A DNA stretch of 64,000 bases from Malaya genurostris (taxonomy: Eukaryota > Arthropoda > Insecta > Diptera > Culicidae). The translations under genes and the position numbers were made by a program. The notes beneath the pieces were generated by a model. That model was not told where the DNA came from. It saw only the letters and a list, made by a program, of their open reading frames with translations, and made no database searches. The stretch lies in contig NC_080572.1 of assembly GCF_030247185.1 (NCBI RefSeq), forward strand, positions 175,329,800 to 175,393,799, given 5' to 3'. This document shows positions 10,059 to 21,365 of the stretch, one piece after another; positions within the stretch are counted from its first letter, which is position 1, and each line of letters starts with the position of its first letter.

Positions 10059-10416
10059 ATGCGGAAAATTTACTTTGGGATGCTAAGTGCGCACGAGACA
10101 AGAACGGAAATTTACTCAAGGGGAGGTTGCCGTCTAGCGGATGAAAGAAATGCATTCATTTTAAAAAATCAAAACAAGTTAAACAAAATTATTTGAAACT
10201 GAGAGCTGCATTTTACGCTTCAAATAGTGTTTAAAGTTTAATCTTTATGTTGAAATAGCGGAAGGGATATAAGTTGCTACACTCTGGTACAGGACGCTCC
10301 GTAAGTCGACTACGGTAGTAAAATGTTAACTGAATTAATATGACCAACGTTAATGTTCACTAGTTAGGCAACATAAGAGAATGTCGTACGCTTACCAGGA
10401 ACAGCATCAATGATTG
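10059..10416. other. Intergenic, no feature recognised
   Basis: Upstream flank of the lipase gene. No ORF, repeat family or TIR recognised; it may hold distal promoter elements. Confidence 0.5.
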
Positions 10417-10623
10417 CGACAGTCCCACGACAAAAGGGCCTAACTGCAAATGAAAGCCTTTCTTTGCTCACTTTCTCTTTTCATTATTACGGAGCTATTA
10501 CTGTAATTTGTTGAAAATTTCCTTTATAAGTCATATAAAAAATCAATCTGGTAAATCGTGGAAGAAAAGTAAACAAAGATAAGCAGCTATTTGCAGTTAG
10601 GCCCTTTTGTCGTGGGACTGTCG
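10417..10623. mobile_element. 207-bp MITE with 35-bp perfect terminal inverted repeats
   Basis: CGACAGTCCCACGACAAAAG... (10417-10451) and its exact complement (10589-10623) are perfect over 35 bp. ATTG flanks both sides, consistent with a 4-bp target duplication. The 137-bp interior is non-coding. Superfamily not identified. Perfect arms suggest recent activity or a conserved hairpin. Confidence 0.85.
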
Positions 10624-11163
10624 ATTGGCGTACAAACAAATTCTTTCCGTTTTCTAACAGATGACATAACTTGATTTTTGTTCCAACGATTTACCTTTCA
10701 AATTATGCGTTGGAAAGCTACTGGTCATACATTTTCAGAATCAGTATGTGTCATTCAGCTGAAGCGTAAACAACAATGCTTTTTACTAGGTCCAAACACG
10801 ACACATCTGAATTACCCGTATCTATAAATAGACCCTGCTGCACGTTTGCTAGCTTCAGTCTATGATAATCCATGAATTGAGACACATCGGGTGTGCAGAC
10901 TGCCATCTACGTCAAGACAGTGGAACTACACCCGACATTATTCAACTAGTGCTTCAGTCAATGGCGTATATGAGGTTCTGTTCCTCAAGCCTAAACGCAG
11001 AAAAAAAACAGCAACTAGTTCTTTAGTGAGCATATCTGCTGTTGGACATTCCCAGTATGCGTTTCGCTTAAAAAAGTGATTGCATCATCTTGCTTGTGGT
11101 CGGATAAATGAGTAAAAAGAAAACGAAAAGTGGAGAACAATGGAGAAAATTATTCAAAATCAG
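10624..11163. other. Non-coding, no recognised feature
   Basis: No TE motif or conserved protein text seen. A short Lys/Arg-rich ORF at 10891-11079 has no recognisable homology and is probably chance. Confidence 0.45.
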
Positions 11164-11759
11164 CCGTTCTAATGGCTCTAAATGTTATCTAAAGAACTAT
11201 TAAGATTGCTTCTTTGCAAATCGAAGGTGAAAATGATCAGTTTAGTGCATATCTTGAATAATTTGATTACCTTTGTGCACCTTTTCCTGTGCAAAATTTG
11301 CACCAAACGAACGTTAACTACCATTTTGCTGCATCGCGTTCGAGAAAAATGTTCCGAACAGTGTTTAATATCGCAGAGAATTTTACAATGTAATTCTTCT
11401 GAATGCCAGAAATTAATCCCGTACTGCATTTTGATAGTTTCTTTCAATGAAATATTGAAATATATGATCGATTGTGTCATCATCCAGCTGCTGGTCGTTC
11501 GCATTCTAGAAAAACACACCGAAATGTGAGTGACGGAGAAAAATCAATTAATCGGCCATTCTAAGGGTTTCCCAAAGGACTATTAGAGTTATTCTTCTTA
11601 GAAATATGCAAATCGGAAGTTAAAATAATCCGTTTAGAAGAAAACCTAATGAAATAATCAGTATAGTGAACCGTTCGCAGTGCGGACTGCGCATTAAACG
11701 AATGCAAATAAAACCAACCTTCACTTGCTTTGAGTTGAAAAAAATGCACCGAGCGGTGT
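11164..11759 (+). repeat. AACGAACGTT repeat, two diverged monomers
   Basis: The unit at about 11200-11375 (CTTCTTTGCAAATCG..., TTTGCACCAAACGAACGTT, GAAAAATGTTCCGAACAGTG) recurs in weaker form at 11590-11760. It is present as an inverted copy at 30340-30495. Non-coding, unknown family; the palindromic MITE at 11764 inserted at its right edge. Confidence 0.5.
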
Positions 11760-11763
11760 TTAA

Positions 11764-12462
11764 GGCCATCGTCCAAGTACCATGCGCGCGGGTGGTTTTA
11801 GGAAATTTTCGATGGAAATTTTGAAAAATTTGCCAAAACCAAAAACATACAGACCTTTGAAATACTTTTATCTATCTACAGGGTGAAAATGGCTGGAAAA
11901 TTCGGAGGATTTTCCAAGTCTTATCGAAAATAGCTCTGAAAAATGGATGTTTTTGTGATCTTTCACAATTATCTGGAAAAATAATGCGACGATATAAATT
12001 TTTTTTTTCAAATAAACCTTAGGATGGATACAAAGATTACATTTGGACACATTTTTGGAAAACCTTTTCACGCTTTTCATAGAAAATCCACGAATTCCAA
12101 AAATTTCCACGAAATCGGTTATATGAAGATCGTTGATTTTCCATGAAAAGTGTGAAAAGGTTTTCCAAAAATGTTTCCGAATGTGATCCTTGTTGCCAGC
12201 ATAAGGTTTTTTTGAAGAAAAAAAATTTATTCCATCGAATTATTTTTTCTAGTAATTGTGAAAAATTACAAAAAAAGCTCATTTTTTCAGTGCTATTTAT
12301 GATAAGACTCGAAAAATCCTCCGAATTTTCCAGCCATTTTCACCCTGTAGATAGATAAAAGTATTTCAAAGGTCTGTATGATTTTGGTTTTGTCAAATTT
12401 TTCAAAATTTCCATCGAAAATTTCCTAAAACCACTCGCGCGCATGGTACTTGGACGATGGCC
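11764..12462. mobile_element. 699-bp palindromic (foldback) MITE flanked by TTAA
   Basis: Left arm 11764 to about 12091 and right arm about 12133-12462 are inverted copies that look about 95% identical, with a loop of roughly 40 bp. Tips read GGCCATCGTCCAAGTACCAT. TTAA lies on both sides (11760-11763 and 12463-12466), the target signature of piggyBac-type elements, although TTAA could also be part of the palindrome. There is no coding capacity. An RNA transcript would form a long hairpin. Confidence 0.85.
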
Positions 12463-12466
12463 TTAA

Positions 12467-12855
12467 TATGGATTAAAACTCCCTAATTCGGCAGATTTAG
12501 GGACTAAAAATGAATCCCAAGTAGCATTATGACAGTTTCATTTCGGAAATCTTTTATGAAGCAACTTTCCAAATGCTTTACAGTCTGTTACATAAGAGCG
12601 TGGTCAAGATTACTCGCGATCGGTACAGTGGAATGGTGTGATAATTTTTTTTTGACATAGAGGGCAGTAGTGTCCTTGATGGAATGCGAGAATATGTCAG
12701 CTTTCATTCAGATTCCAGCATTTTATCAAAATGAGTTCCGCGTACGTTACGCGCTTCGACGCAGTTTTTTTCGTGCTCGTACCCGAAAGGTCCCAAAATG
12801 ACCCAAGCTGCCGCGGCGGAATAAATTATGATCAAAAAAGAACCGGAATTTTATT
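12467..12855. other. Non-coding, MITE-like scraps
   Basis: Contains TCCCAAGTAGCA near 12516, also seen at about 62675-62686, a motif that may be the end of another repeat. Otherwise nothing recognised. Confidence 0.4.
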
Positions 12856-14780
12856 AAAAACGTGTTTAATCCACCTAGCAGTGAGATGATACCTTTTTTT
12901 ATCAATTCGCATGTGTTTTTTGCATGAATATTCTTCGGTGTTTAAGTTTTCAGGACATTATTTTAATAACCGTCGTTTTAAGCGAAAATTTGAGATTTGA
13001 ATCACTCATTACTCTGTAATGTCGAAACTGCAAATCGGATCGAATTTGAATCTAGAAGTGTGATAATCGATTAAACATGCCATGATATGTAAGTTCCACT
13101 TTAGAGTTTACGGTAATTTAAGGTACTTCCAGAGCCGGTATTCAGGAACCAGCATAACCCAAACCGATTCGTATGGCCATATGACGAATAAATTACAACA
13201 GTTTCGAGTCCAACTTGGAAGCATTTCGGGATTGTCATCTTCTATATCGGTTTGAATTTTAAAAATTCATCATCATGTAATTCGAGAACCGCAAGTCATA
13301 ATTGGATAAAATTAATTATTTTGTATATAAGTTTATTTTAATTTGAATTTTTGTTTCTAAAATTTGATTTGGCTTTTTTTGAGAAAACGATCGAGCTTTG
13401 AGAAACGATTTTATACTGGAACCGGAATTCTAGAATCGGTATGGCCGAAGTCAGATAAATTCACCTGAATAGCTGTATAGTTTACATTTGTTTCAAAATA
13501 TTTGAAAATCAGTGAAGACATCTTTGAGAAATCATAGCACGAATTAAATTTTTAGGTGCCTTCTGAATCGACAAAAAGTAAATTTTTTTTATCGGCTATC
13601 CAAATCTGCTAACCCGATAAACCTGATTAATTTATGTGGAATAGACATTTTTATACCAATCCCCCTGTATCCCCGAAACCGGAAGTTGGATCTGACTGAC
13701 GAGCAAGATGTTTTATAGAATCTTGAAACTTTTCATTTGAATCTTAGATGATTCTTAGATATCATTTGAATCTTAGATCGGTTCAGCCATCTACGAGAAG
13801 AATGAGTTACACAATTTTAATTTCGTTTCACATGTCATGCTGTGGTTCCGAAATCAGAAGTCGGATCCAAATTTGGAAGTATACTAGTTTTTATATGAAT
13901 CTGAGTTTGTAGAAAACGGTTTAGCCATCTCCGAAAAAATTGAGTGAAATTATTTGTCACACACGCATTTGCTGAACTCGACGAACTGAGTCGTATGGTA
14001 TATGGAAGTTATGTTCTTCCAGCATTTATTGCTGTAAGTAGTTTAAAACAACTTAATTAAAAAAAAATCTACCATCGTCTGGTTTATATATGTCATATTC
14101 GAACGATTACGTAGCCAAAAACGAGCCGTGCTAAAATCGGTCCGAGGCAAATTGTCATGAAAAAGGATGCTGTACACAGTCTTTTTGGTACTTAGAAACA
14201 ATTGTATGTAACAGAATAAAAAATCGTGTTTTCCGTTGCTCCCAAGCATTGCTTTGTCATACAGCGCTCAAAATTCCTACTGCTGGAATAGGGGGAAAAG
14301 TCGTTTACACAAAAATTTCGATATCTCCGTTAAAAATAGACGGATTTTAACAATCTATGGCTTGTTGAATAGGTATTATCGTGCGGAATCTAAGTCTGAA
14401 AACATATTCTGTTTTCAAGGTCAATTGTGACAGATACTGTCAAAAAACTGAAAATTTTGACATAAAACTTCGAATAACTCAAAAAGTAAACATCCGATCT
14501 CAAAACCATTCAATAGCGTTTTGGGTGACGGGGAGACCTTTCATTTGCGACTAGTTTGATCAAAATCGGTCCAGCCATCTCTGAGATCTCGACCTCTTAG
14601 TTGACAACACACATACAGACACACACACATACACACACACACACACAGACATTTGCTCAGTTCGTCGAGCTGAATCGATTGGTATATGTCATTCGGCCCT
14701 CCGGGCCTCGGAAAAATTTTCGAAAGTTTGAGCGAATTCTATACCTATTTTTATATATATAAAAAAAAAAGGTAAAAAAG
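12856..14780 (+). repeat. CCACCTAG repeat, long form, copy 1
   Basis: Head ACGTGTTTAATCCACCTAGC at 12860, then GATACCTTTTTTTATCA; body of degenerate monomers; two successive tail modules (CGACGAACTGAGTCG near 13980 and CGTCGAGCTGAATCGATT near 14662). It ends in TATATATATAAAAAA and GGTAAA near 14775. The (CA)n run at 14610-14650 and the hairpin GGCCCTCCGGGCC at about 14694 recur at the same place in the other copies. No protein coding. Confidence 0.7.
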
Positions 14781-14784
14781 GTAA

Positions 14785-15560
14785 AAATGCAAAATTTCAA
14801 TTTTTAATAAATTTCTTTATTATCGCCTTCAAAGTACTCTCCTCCTGCGGCAATACATGCATGCCAACGCTTGATCCAATTTTCCATACAAGTTTTATAG
14901 GCCGCCGAAGGCATGGCCTTTAGTTCACGCAGCGAATTCTCTTTTATAGAGTCTGGGGAAGAGGAAAAAGTCACACCGGGCCATATCTGGAGAGTACGGT
15001 GCTTGGTTGATGATATTGGTTGAGTTTTTGGCCAAAAACTGCGACACAACCAACGAATGAAATTCAGTTTTGTTTGGCACCAGCCGAGAAGCGACGTGTT
15101 TCAAACCCAAAACATCAGTTAAAATGTGATCGGCTGATCCATAAGAGATGCCCAACAACACAGCAATCTCTCTAATCGGTACAGAACGATTTTGCAACAC
15201 GATTTGCTTCGCCGATTCAATGTTTTCTTCAGTAACAGATGTTGTTGGGCGGCCAGGGATCTCATCATGATCCAAGCTTGTACGGTACGTACCTTTGAAG
15301 CGTTTATACCACTCGTATGCCTGTGTTTTTCCTAGACAGGATTCTAACCTTTTCAAACATTTTCAACGCTTCGGAACACTTAAATCCATTTGCAACACAA
15401 AATTTGATGCACGCACGTTGTTCTAAATTTTCATCCATTATAAAAATCGCCACACGAAAATTTTTCAACTTCTTTGTATAGACGCCAAACAAAAACTAAT
15501 CGTACGATATGCGTCAAAATTTGACAGAATGTTATAAAAAAATCATTTTCACTGTACATA
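14785..15560 (-). mobile_element. mariner (DD34D) element with large internal deletion
   Basis: It carries the N- and C-terminal parts of a mariner transposase on the minus strand and is inserted at or next to the right end of the long repeat. The TIRs are not clear, so the edges are approximate. Confidence 0.6.
14804..15438 (-). pseudogene. mariner transposase pseudogene (DD34D type)
   Basis: Starts MDENLEQRACIKFCVANG at 15438, shifts frame after about 30 residues, and continues KTQAYEWYKRFKGTYRTSL and GRPTTSVTEENIE. After ASRLVPNK it jumps to FLAKNSTNIINQAPYSPDMA with CDFFLFPRL, so the first two catalytic Asp positions (DE.W and HDNAP blocks) are deleted while the third Asp remains. Another shift leads to the typical C-terminus (SIKENSLRELKAMP... 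GGEYFEGDN). Dead by deletion. Confidence 0.85.
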
Positions 15561-15589
15561 TCCACTCACTCCTAAATTTTTATTAAATG

Positions 15590-16020
15590 ATCAATAACGA
15601 CGCTGGCTACGACCAAAGGCTATGTTACTAAGGGAAAGGAAGAAACGAGCACGAGCATCACGGGATAGGAGATTTGTTAGTAGGTAGGAAAAGAGATCCG
15701 GATATGTTTTGGTAAACAATATGATTTCAACAAAACTTGATTTTCTATACACAGGAGAAATATAATAAGTAAGAAAAATATAAAATATCTACAAGGAACG
15801 ATCTCACCAGTATCCATTTTCTCCCACTCGCTCTGCTGCCAGCAACGCGAGATGAAACACTACCACTGAAAGAATAAAATAAAAGCACATTCGTGAATGG
15901 GTCGAACCCTAGACCTTCAGTCTGAATGACACGATCGTCTTGTAAATTTTCACACATTCCATAGAAAACCGACCACACCGATAATGACATGCAGACGGCG
16001 CTTCGATCGGTTAACAGGTT
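15590..16020 (-). repeat. Possible tRNA-derived SINE remnant
   Basis: On the minus strand GGGTTCGACCC (15909-15899) is a good pol III B box, preceded by tRNA-like text (CATTCAGACTGAAGGTCTA). No convincing tRNA cloverleaf and no tail was delimited. Low confidence. Confidence 0.35.
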
Positions 16021-17056
16021 AACATCGTTGAATCTTGGGGCAGTAAATTCTCAGTTTCCGCCGTTTGAGCATCTTTAGATTCGCGGATCAACATTATTCA
16101 ATAAATAGCACTATCACTACTAAACACACACTTTCCACATCTGCACTATCACTAAAAATAACTGTTTCAACCAAATTATTAACTATACATATCAAACAAC
16201 ACATTGAAATTATACTTTTTGAGAGCAGAACCAGGACACCGCATCGCACTCCCAGTGATGCCAACTCTCCTCTCTCAAAGGAAAGTGGAAACTTGGAACT
16301 GAATAAATGCTAATCAGTTGTGATTGATGTCACACGACGAAGATGTTTTTCTCATCGCAATTCCGAAAACAGACATGCTCGAGATACGATACCCAGTTTG
16401 AACTCTTACTCTACCCAAAACCTTAGATGTCAGATATCGAAAGCTAATACAACCTAAGAATATAGTAGTCTTAACTTGAATTAGTTTTCAATTTGTCTCT
16501 ATTCTCAACTAACTGAACAAGAACTGTTCGAATACACAACTGTTCCAAACGACAGTTATTTCTAGTTTGTGAAATTTCCAACTTACAATTTTGAAATTAT
16601 TCATACATTATTTCTACGTATTCAAATAATACGAAACAGTTAATAACGACAAGAAAAATACTTCAATCAATAAAATTCACAAAGTTCATACAGTTTCTAT
16701 ACTTGATGAACGATCGCCTCCCCTTGTATCAAGATTGTTGCCATCGTTCGTGCTTGAATCGTTTTTCAAATGATTAAGCTAACTGATGGCTCATTTCATG
16801 CGATCAACTTAAGTTTCGAACAAATTGCATGTATTTTCAAACCGTGATTTCCTTTCGCTGAAGTGATATCTTACTAACCTTAAGCAAACAAAGATAATAC
16901 GTCCAATATATAACACAATTGTTGCCATTTTTTAATTTGACGAAAATAATCTTGTGTGGGCTGTTCTTGATATGGATTTCCCATTGAAAATAGCCACTTT
17001 AGATAAGCAAGCTGTTCAATATGCATGTTGACGATGCGCTGAAGCATGAAAGCAGG
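16021..17056. other. Non-coding, nothing recognised
   Basis: AT-rich sequence without long ORFs or identifiable repeats. It would be the 3' flank of the receptor gene if the candidate terminal exon at 17057-17253 is real. Confidence 0.45.
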
Positions 17057-17253
17057 TCACACGTCCGAGTGCGAACCGCACGTACATATTCCATTTCCAG
17101 ATGATAGTTTTGCTATAGCCTCTGCTGATGCTGGTCGGTGCTTTGTTGGCATTGTGTCTGTTGGTTGTGGCGCATCTGTGACCTTCTCCGTCATGAATGG
17201 CCGAACGATGATGGATAATCCGAAAGCTCCCTCCAAGAACCCATCACCGAACG
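17057..17253 (-). CDS. Candidate last exon of the neuropeptide GPCR
   Basis: On the minus strand an open stretch ends KLSSGNGICTCGSHSDV-stop (TGA at 17059-17057). From an AG at 17254 (AFGDGFLEG start) or at 17176 (DAPQPTDTMP start) it joins in the correct phase to the helix-8 exon ending at 24849 (phase 1), giving a Ser/Thr-rich, Cys-containing cytoplasmic tail typical of GPCRs. The polypyrimidine tract is weak at both AGs and I have no homologue in mind, so this is an inference from phase and open frame only. Confidence 0.35.
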
Positions 17254-17924
17254 CTGTTGGGCCGTGTTAATCCGTTTGAGTGGTCGCAGTGAACCGGAAC
17301 TTCGGAATATTTCTGTCAGACATTGAAATAGAATTTAAGAATATTGATTAGCATGATTTACAATTTTCTTTTATGGTGTCGATCAAGGATGCGAACAGAG
17401 AGAAAAAGTCTGAAGGCAATAGTGAGAATGAAAACTACGTGAAAGTGGGAGATGAAAAATATGCATGGACCAGCAATTCGCTCATGAACATACAAATGGA
17501 AAGTTCAAGACAGTCAAAATGTGCCGTGCAAACGATATTTTCTAGAAGTGTTGTTATGGAGCTTTTCCATTTGAATTCGAAGGTCGATTTGCTTTCGCAT
17601 ATATTATTAGATTCAAATTTTGCATTAACAGTTTCCCAAAAAGTACTAATTGCTTCACCATTTTGGTCTTACTATTAGGAAGGGCCTAAGCGTACTTTCT
17701 TAAACATTTTAAATAAAATATATCTTAGAAACGGGTTTGTTATCTAAGATAATGTTTTTAACAAACATGTGAATAATGTATACATAGTAAAAAATTGTTG
17801 CATTTTGATGTTATCTTCAAATATATGACGCTATAAGATATTTTATGACACTCACATGGAATCTACGTTGAGTCAAAATTCTCAAAAAAAATCTTGCTGC
17901 CTTAACTGGTACGACTAGTAAATT

Positions 17925-18165
17925 TAAGCTTGGGACGGCTTCCTTGCGGAACGGAACATTTTGGGACTAAAACTAACAATCACTCAATTAAAAAAACAAA
18001 TTTTTCACCAAATTTTATTCATCAATGAGCAACAATCATTTCAACGATTCTCTAACCTCTCGATGCCGTGCTTGTAGAATGATTTGTCCTCAAAATAGGC
18101 TTCACATTTAGCAATTACTTCTTCATTGGAGTTGAACTGCTTTCCGGCAGGCATTTTTTTTTTAA
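17925..18165 (-). pseudogene. mariner transposase C-terminal remnant
   Basis: The minus strand encodes MPAGKQFNSNEEVIAKCEAY then FEDKSFYKHGIERLE, matching the conserved end of mariner transposases (KKFNSNEEVI...YF....GI..LE.RW). Only about 50 codons survive, followed by stops. No upstream catalytic region is left. Confidence 0.65.
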
Positions 18166-19384
18166 TCAGCCAAGAGTCAGTAGTCATATTTAAATGTTAA
18201 ATGCCAAGATTTTTTTTCCAAAATAAAAATGAAATTGGGCAATATCAGTGTCGGGGATGTGTTTTATTTAAATTCCAAATCAACTAGCTCTTAAACAAAC
18301 ACCTTTTAGTATTCGTTTTTAAGGTGGTCAATTCAGATGATGATCGTTTTGATTCCGGGGTGAAATGATGGATCCATGTTTCACCTATTGTCAACGCAAA
18401 AAAATCTAATTTATCACTTGTAAACATGGTCAAACACTGTTCTGAATCATCAAAACGTTATTGATTTTGATCGACTATTAGTAAACCGGATTTGAAAAGT
18501 TGAAGCCCAATTTGAACGCTTGGGTATTGTGAAATTGTGAACACACTACCGTCTGACATCTTCACCAATGTTGCACATATTCTTCGTGAAACTAATTCTT
18601 TTATCCATCTTCGATGCGAATATAATATAAGACTGACGCCCGCCTCGAACAACGTTGAGCTATTCACTGCACGAAACTAATACATTCTTCGCTGCCGGTA
18701 TACATCGTGCATGTTCGTTTTATACATTCGTTTGTCATTCGTTCATTTACTTTATTTTTCGAATTGGTTCGAATAGCGTCACTGCGATGATCGTTGGATT
18801 CCTTTCTTTGCTAAGCATTCTTCATCTAATAAACTCATCATATTTCGTGAGGTAGCAGCAATGGGGGAGTGATGGGATATGGTTCATCACATACACATAA
18901 GACTATGGTACTAATACAGATACAAACGCCTTTAGTTGCTTGTTTCAAAGACAGCACTAACGATCATCGCGAATCAGGTTTTGACGATGATCGCTGCATG
19001 AATATTCGTTCCAAATTCGCGTTAAGTCATTCGGGTGTATGTTCAATGCGAATAACAACTGCAAGGAATAGATCTTAATGCGAGCAACGAAGCAGCGTCG
19101 GCTTTGTTCGCACTCGAATACACGGACAAGTCCGAATATTAGAGCGATTATCGAACAAAGGGGAAGAGAAGTGAACGATGATCGTTGGCGTTCGTAGCAT
19201 TTTTTATATTCAAGCAACATTGATCTTTACGGTCTCAGCTATCTCACGCAATTCCAATTTACGATTGGTAACGACCATTTTGTTGAAATTATTGAACTCA
19301 ATTGGTCGATAAGAATGTTCACGGTATCTGTTGGACCACAAACCAATAACAAATCATTTTTCTCTATGGGACCAAGTTCGGATT
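18166..19384. other. Non-coding; cluster of CGATGATCG motifs at 18786-19185
   Basis: No gene recognised. Between 18786 and 19185 the nonamer CGATGATCG or its complement appears four times (about 18786, 18960, 18977 and 19176), often with flanking TTCGTTC text. It could be a decayed foldback repeat. Confidence 0.4.
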
Positions 19385-19640
19385 AGAGATGGTCGGGTTT
19401 TGGGTATGTGCTCTCGAAAACCCACCCGAGCCCAACGAGTATTAGTCGTGTTCGGGTTCAGAAAAAGATAAAGGGTCGGGTACGTTGCCGATTTTTTCAT
19501 TGTTGACGGGCACGGGTCGGATTCGGATTAAAAAATTTGGTCGGGTTTCGGGTTGCGGGACTTTAGGGGCACGGGTAATTTTTTTTTATTTTTGATCGGA
19601 TACGGGTCGAGTTTGAAGAAATACTTACCCGACGATCGAG
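19385..19640 (+). repeat. Degenerate (T)CGGGTTCGGGT simple repeat
   Basis: Many interspersed GTCGGGT, TTCGGGTT and ACGGGT units over about 250 bp in otherwise AT-rich DNA. A smaller related patch lies near 39560-39610. Non-coding. Confidence 0.55.
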
Positions 19641-19684
19641 AAACTATGATGAATTATTATACGAAATTAGTTTCAATATGTTGT

Positions 19685-19815
19685 TTAAAAAAACAAAAGT
19701 AGCATCACTTAAATGGCTGTCATTTTTATCTGACTAATCGAAAAGTCATGAAATTACACACATAGCTTTTGAAAGTCATATGAATTTGACAATTATAGCA
19801 CCACGAATGAACAAA
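19685..19815 (-). mobile_element. Decayed mariner 5' leader fragment
   Basis: ACAAAAGTAGC...CACTTAAATGGC and ATAGCTTTTGAAAG resemble bases 1-150 of this window, in the same orientation. It is a short relic with no transposase text. Confidence 0.4.
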
Positions 19816-20301
19816 AAATAACAAACTATCACAAACGAATAACCGTAACACAACTGAGCTGATTTGCGTTGTCTTTATATACTCTGCATTTATTGTACAA
19901 CGAATAGGTTAGTAGGTCATCAGACTTTGTATAGTTCAAATTAAATAAAACTTTACATACGTCTTCAAAGCGACAAAACATTCATTTTTCATAAACGGAG
20001 AGATAAATCAAATTCAAGACTGACTTTTGAAAAGGGCGAATGAACTTTTTAAGAGCTTTTTTCCTATCTCTGAAGCTTAACTTATTTATTGTACTAAAAT
20101 TGTGTCAAAAAAGAAGTTGTAGTCGAATGCATTTTCAAGAACTTAATAAAAATCTAACTCTAATGCATTTCGCGATAAACGGTTCAATAAAACGGTTTCT
20201 TCCAGGAAGAAAGTTACTGCGAGTAAGTTTTCTACCTAAATTGTCGTTTTTTCACCAGGTGCTGAAGCAAAAAAATGCCTGGAAATATTTCAGCCAACAC
20301 A

Positions 20302-21182
20302 TGGGCTGAAAAGTCCGAGGTGTAACACATAGATGGCGCTAGTTTTATTGCAGTAACCTTTTTATCAAATAATACTAACCTTTAAAAGACAGCTGGTAAA
20401 ACTTCATGATATTCTATTCATTAGTTTGTGAGTTATTGTGCTAAAAGTGACGCTACTTTTGTTATTTTCAGAACAATGAATCAAAAACAATTTCTTGTTT
20501 TAATTTTACACCGCTTCTTGATGGGAAAAAATACCGTTCAAGCGAAGCAATGTCTAGAAAAGTATTATGGAAACTCCGCTTCATCAGGAACTGCAATAAA
20601 ACGTTGATTTGCTGACTTCAAACGTGGTCGTCGAGACACCGATGATGCAGAACGCAGTGGACGTCCAAATTAGATGGTAACACCAGAAAACAAGAAAAAA
20701 TTCACAAAACCGTTTTGAATGATCAAAACGTAAAGTTACGTAAGTTAACTGACATCGTAAAGATATCAAAAGAACATGTTGGCTTTAAATTGCATGAGCT
20801 TTTTTCTATAAGAAAACTCTGTTGAAAGTAGGTGCCGCGTTTGCTCACTGTTGACCAAAAACGAATACGTGTTGATGATTATGTGCAGCATGAATTGAGC
20901 TTCGAATTGTTCCCACATCCATTGTATTCACCAGATTAGGCTCCCAGCGACTACTGGCTGAAAAAAGATGCTCGCCGGTAAGAAACGAATAAAGAGGTTA
21001 TCGCTGAAATTGAAGCCTATTTTAAGGCCAAATATAAATCGTTCTACAAAAGTGGTATAAAAATGGTAGAGCGGCGCTGGAATAATTGCGTTGAACTTCA
21101 TGGAGATTACGTTGATGAATAAAGCTAATTTCGAACCAAAAAAATCGTGTTCTCTTTGTTAGGCTTGGAACTTTTCAGCCCA
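20302..21182 (+). mobile_element. mariner element, decayed but with both ends
   Basis: TGGGCTGAAAAGT at 20302 and ACTTTTCAGCCCA ending at 21182 are inverted terminal repeats. Between them is a mariner-type leader and a broken transposase, 881 bp in total, shorter than the usual 1.3 kb. The target TA is not obvious at either side. Confidence 0.75.
20476..21122 (+). pseudogene. mariner transposase pseudogene
   Basis: Starts MNQKQFLVLILHRFLMGKN at 20476, then KQCLEKYYGNSASSGTAIKR, a stop, FADFKRGRRDTDDAERSGRP, a stop, then fragments including a C-terminal SPD..PSDY-like patch near 20930 (CCAGATTAGGCTCCCAGCGA). The catalytic middle is largely deleted. It is of the mauritiana/cecropia type by its N-terminal motif and is inactive. 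Confidence 0.75.
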
Positions 21183-21365
21183 TTTATTATATCTTCTTCA
21201 CCTTTCATTTAACATCAATTAAACTAAAATCAAGTGTGATTTTCAAATTTGAAAAAAAGTTATTTGAGAAAACATTTCAAAGACATTTTCTAATTTGATT
21301 TTTTTTCAGTTATATTTCCAATTTTGGAAAAAAGTATTCGAATTTCCTTCAATTTCAATTTTTAT

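Noticed and set aside
14600..14660. CRISPR-like or satellite array
   Set aside because: Simple (CA)n microsatellite within the repeat; no spacers, and the genome is eukaryotic.
15990..16320. Possible promoter/first exon of an unknown gene
   Set aside because: No open frame with splice support; only AT-rich text and short frames.
20302..21182. TA target duplication for this mariner
   Set aside because: Flanks read ACACA and TTTATT; a clean TA pair is not visible, so no duplication is claimed.
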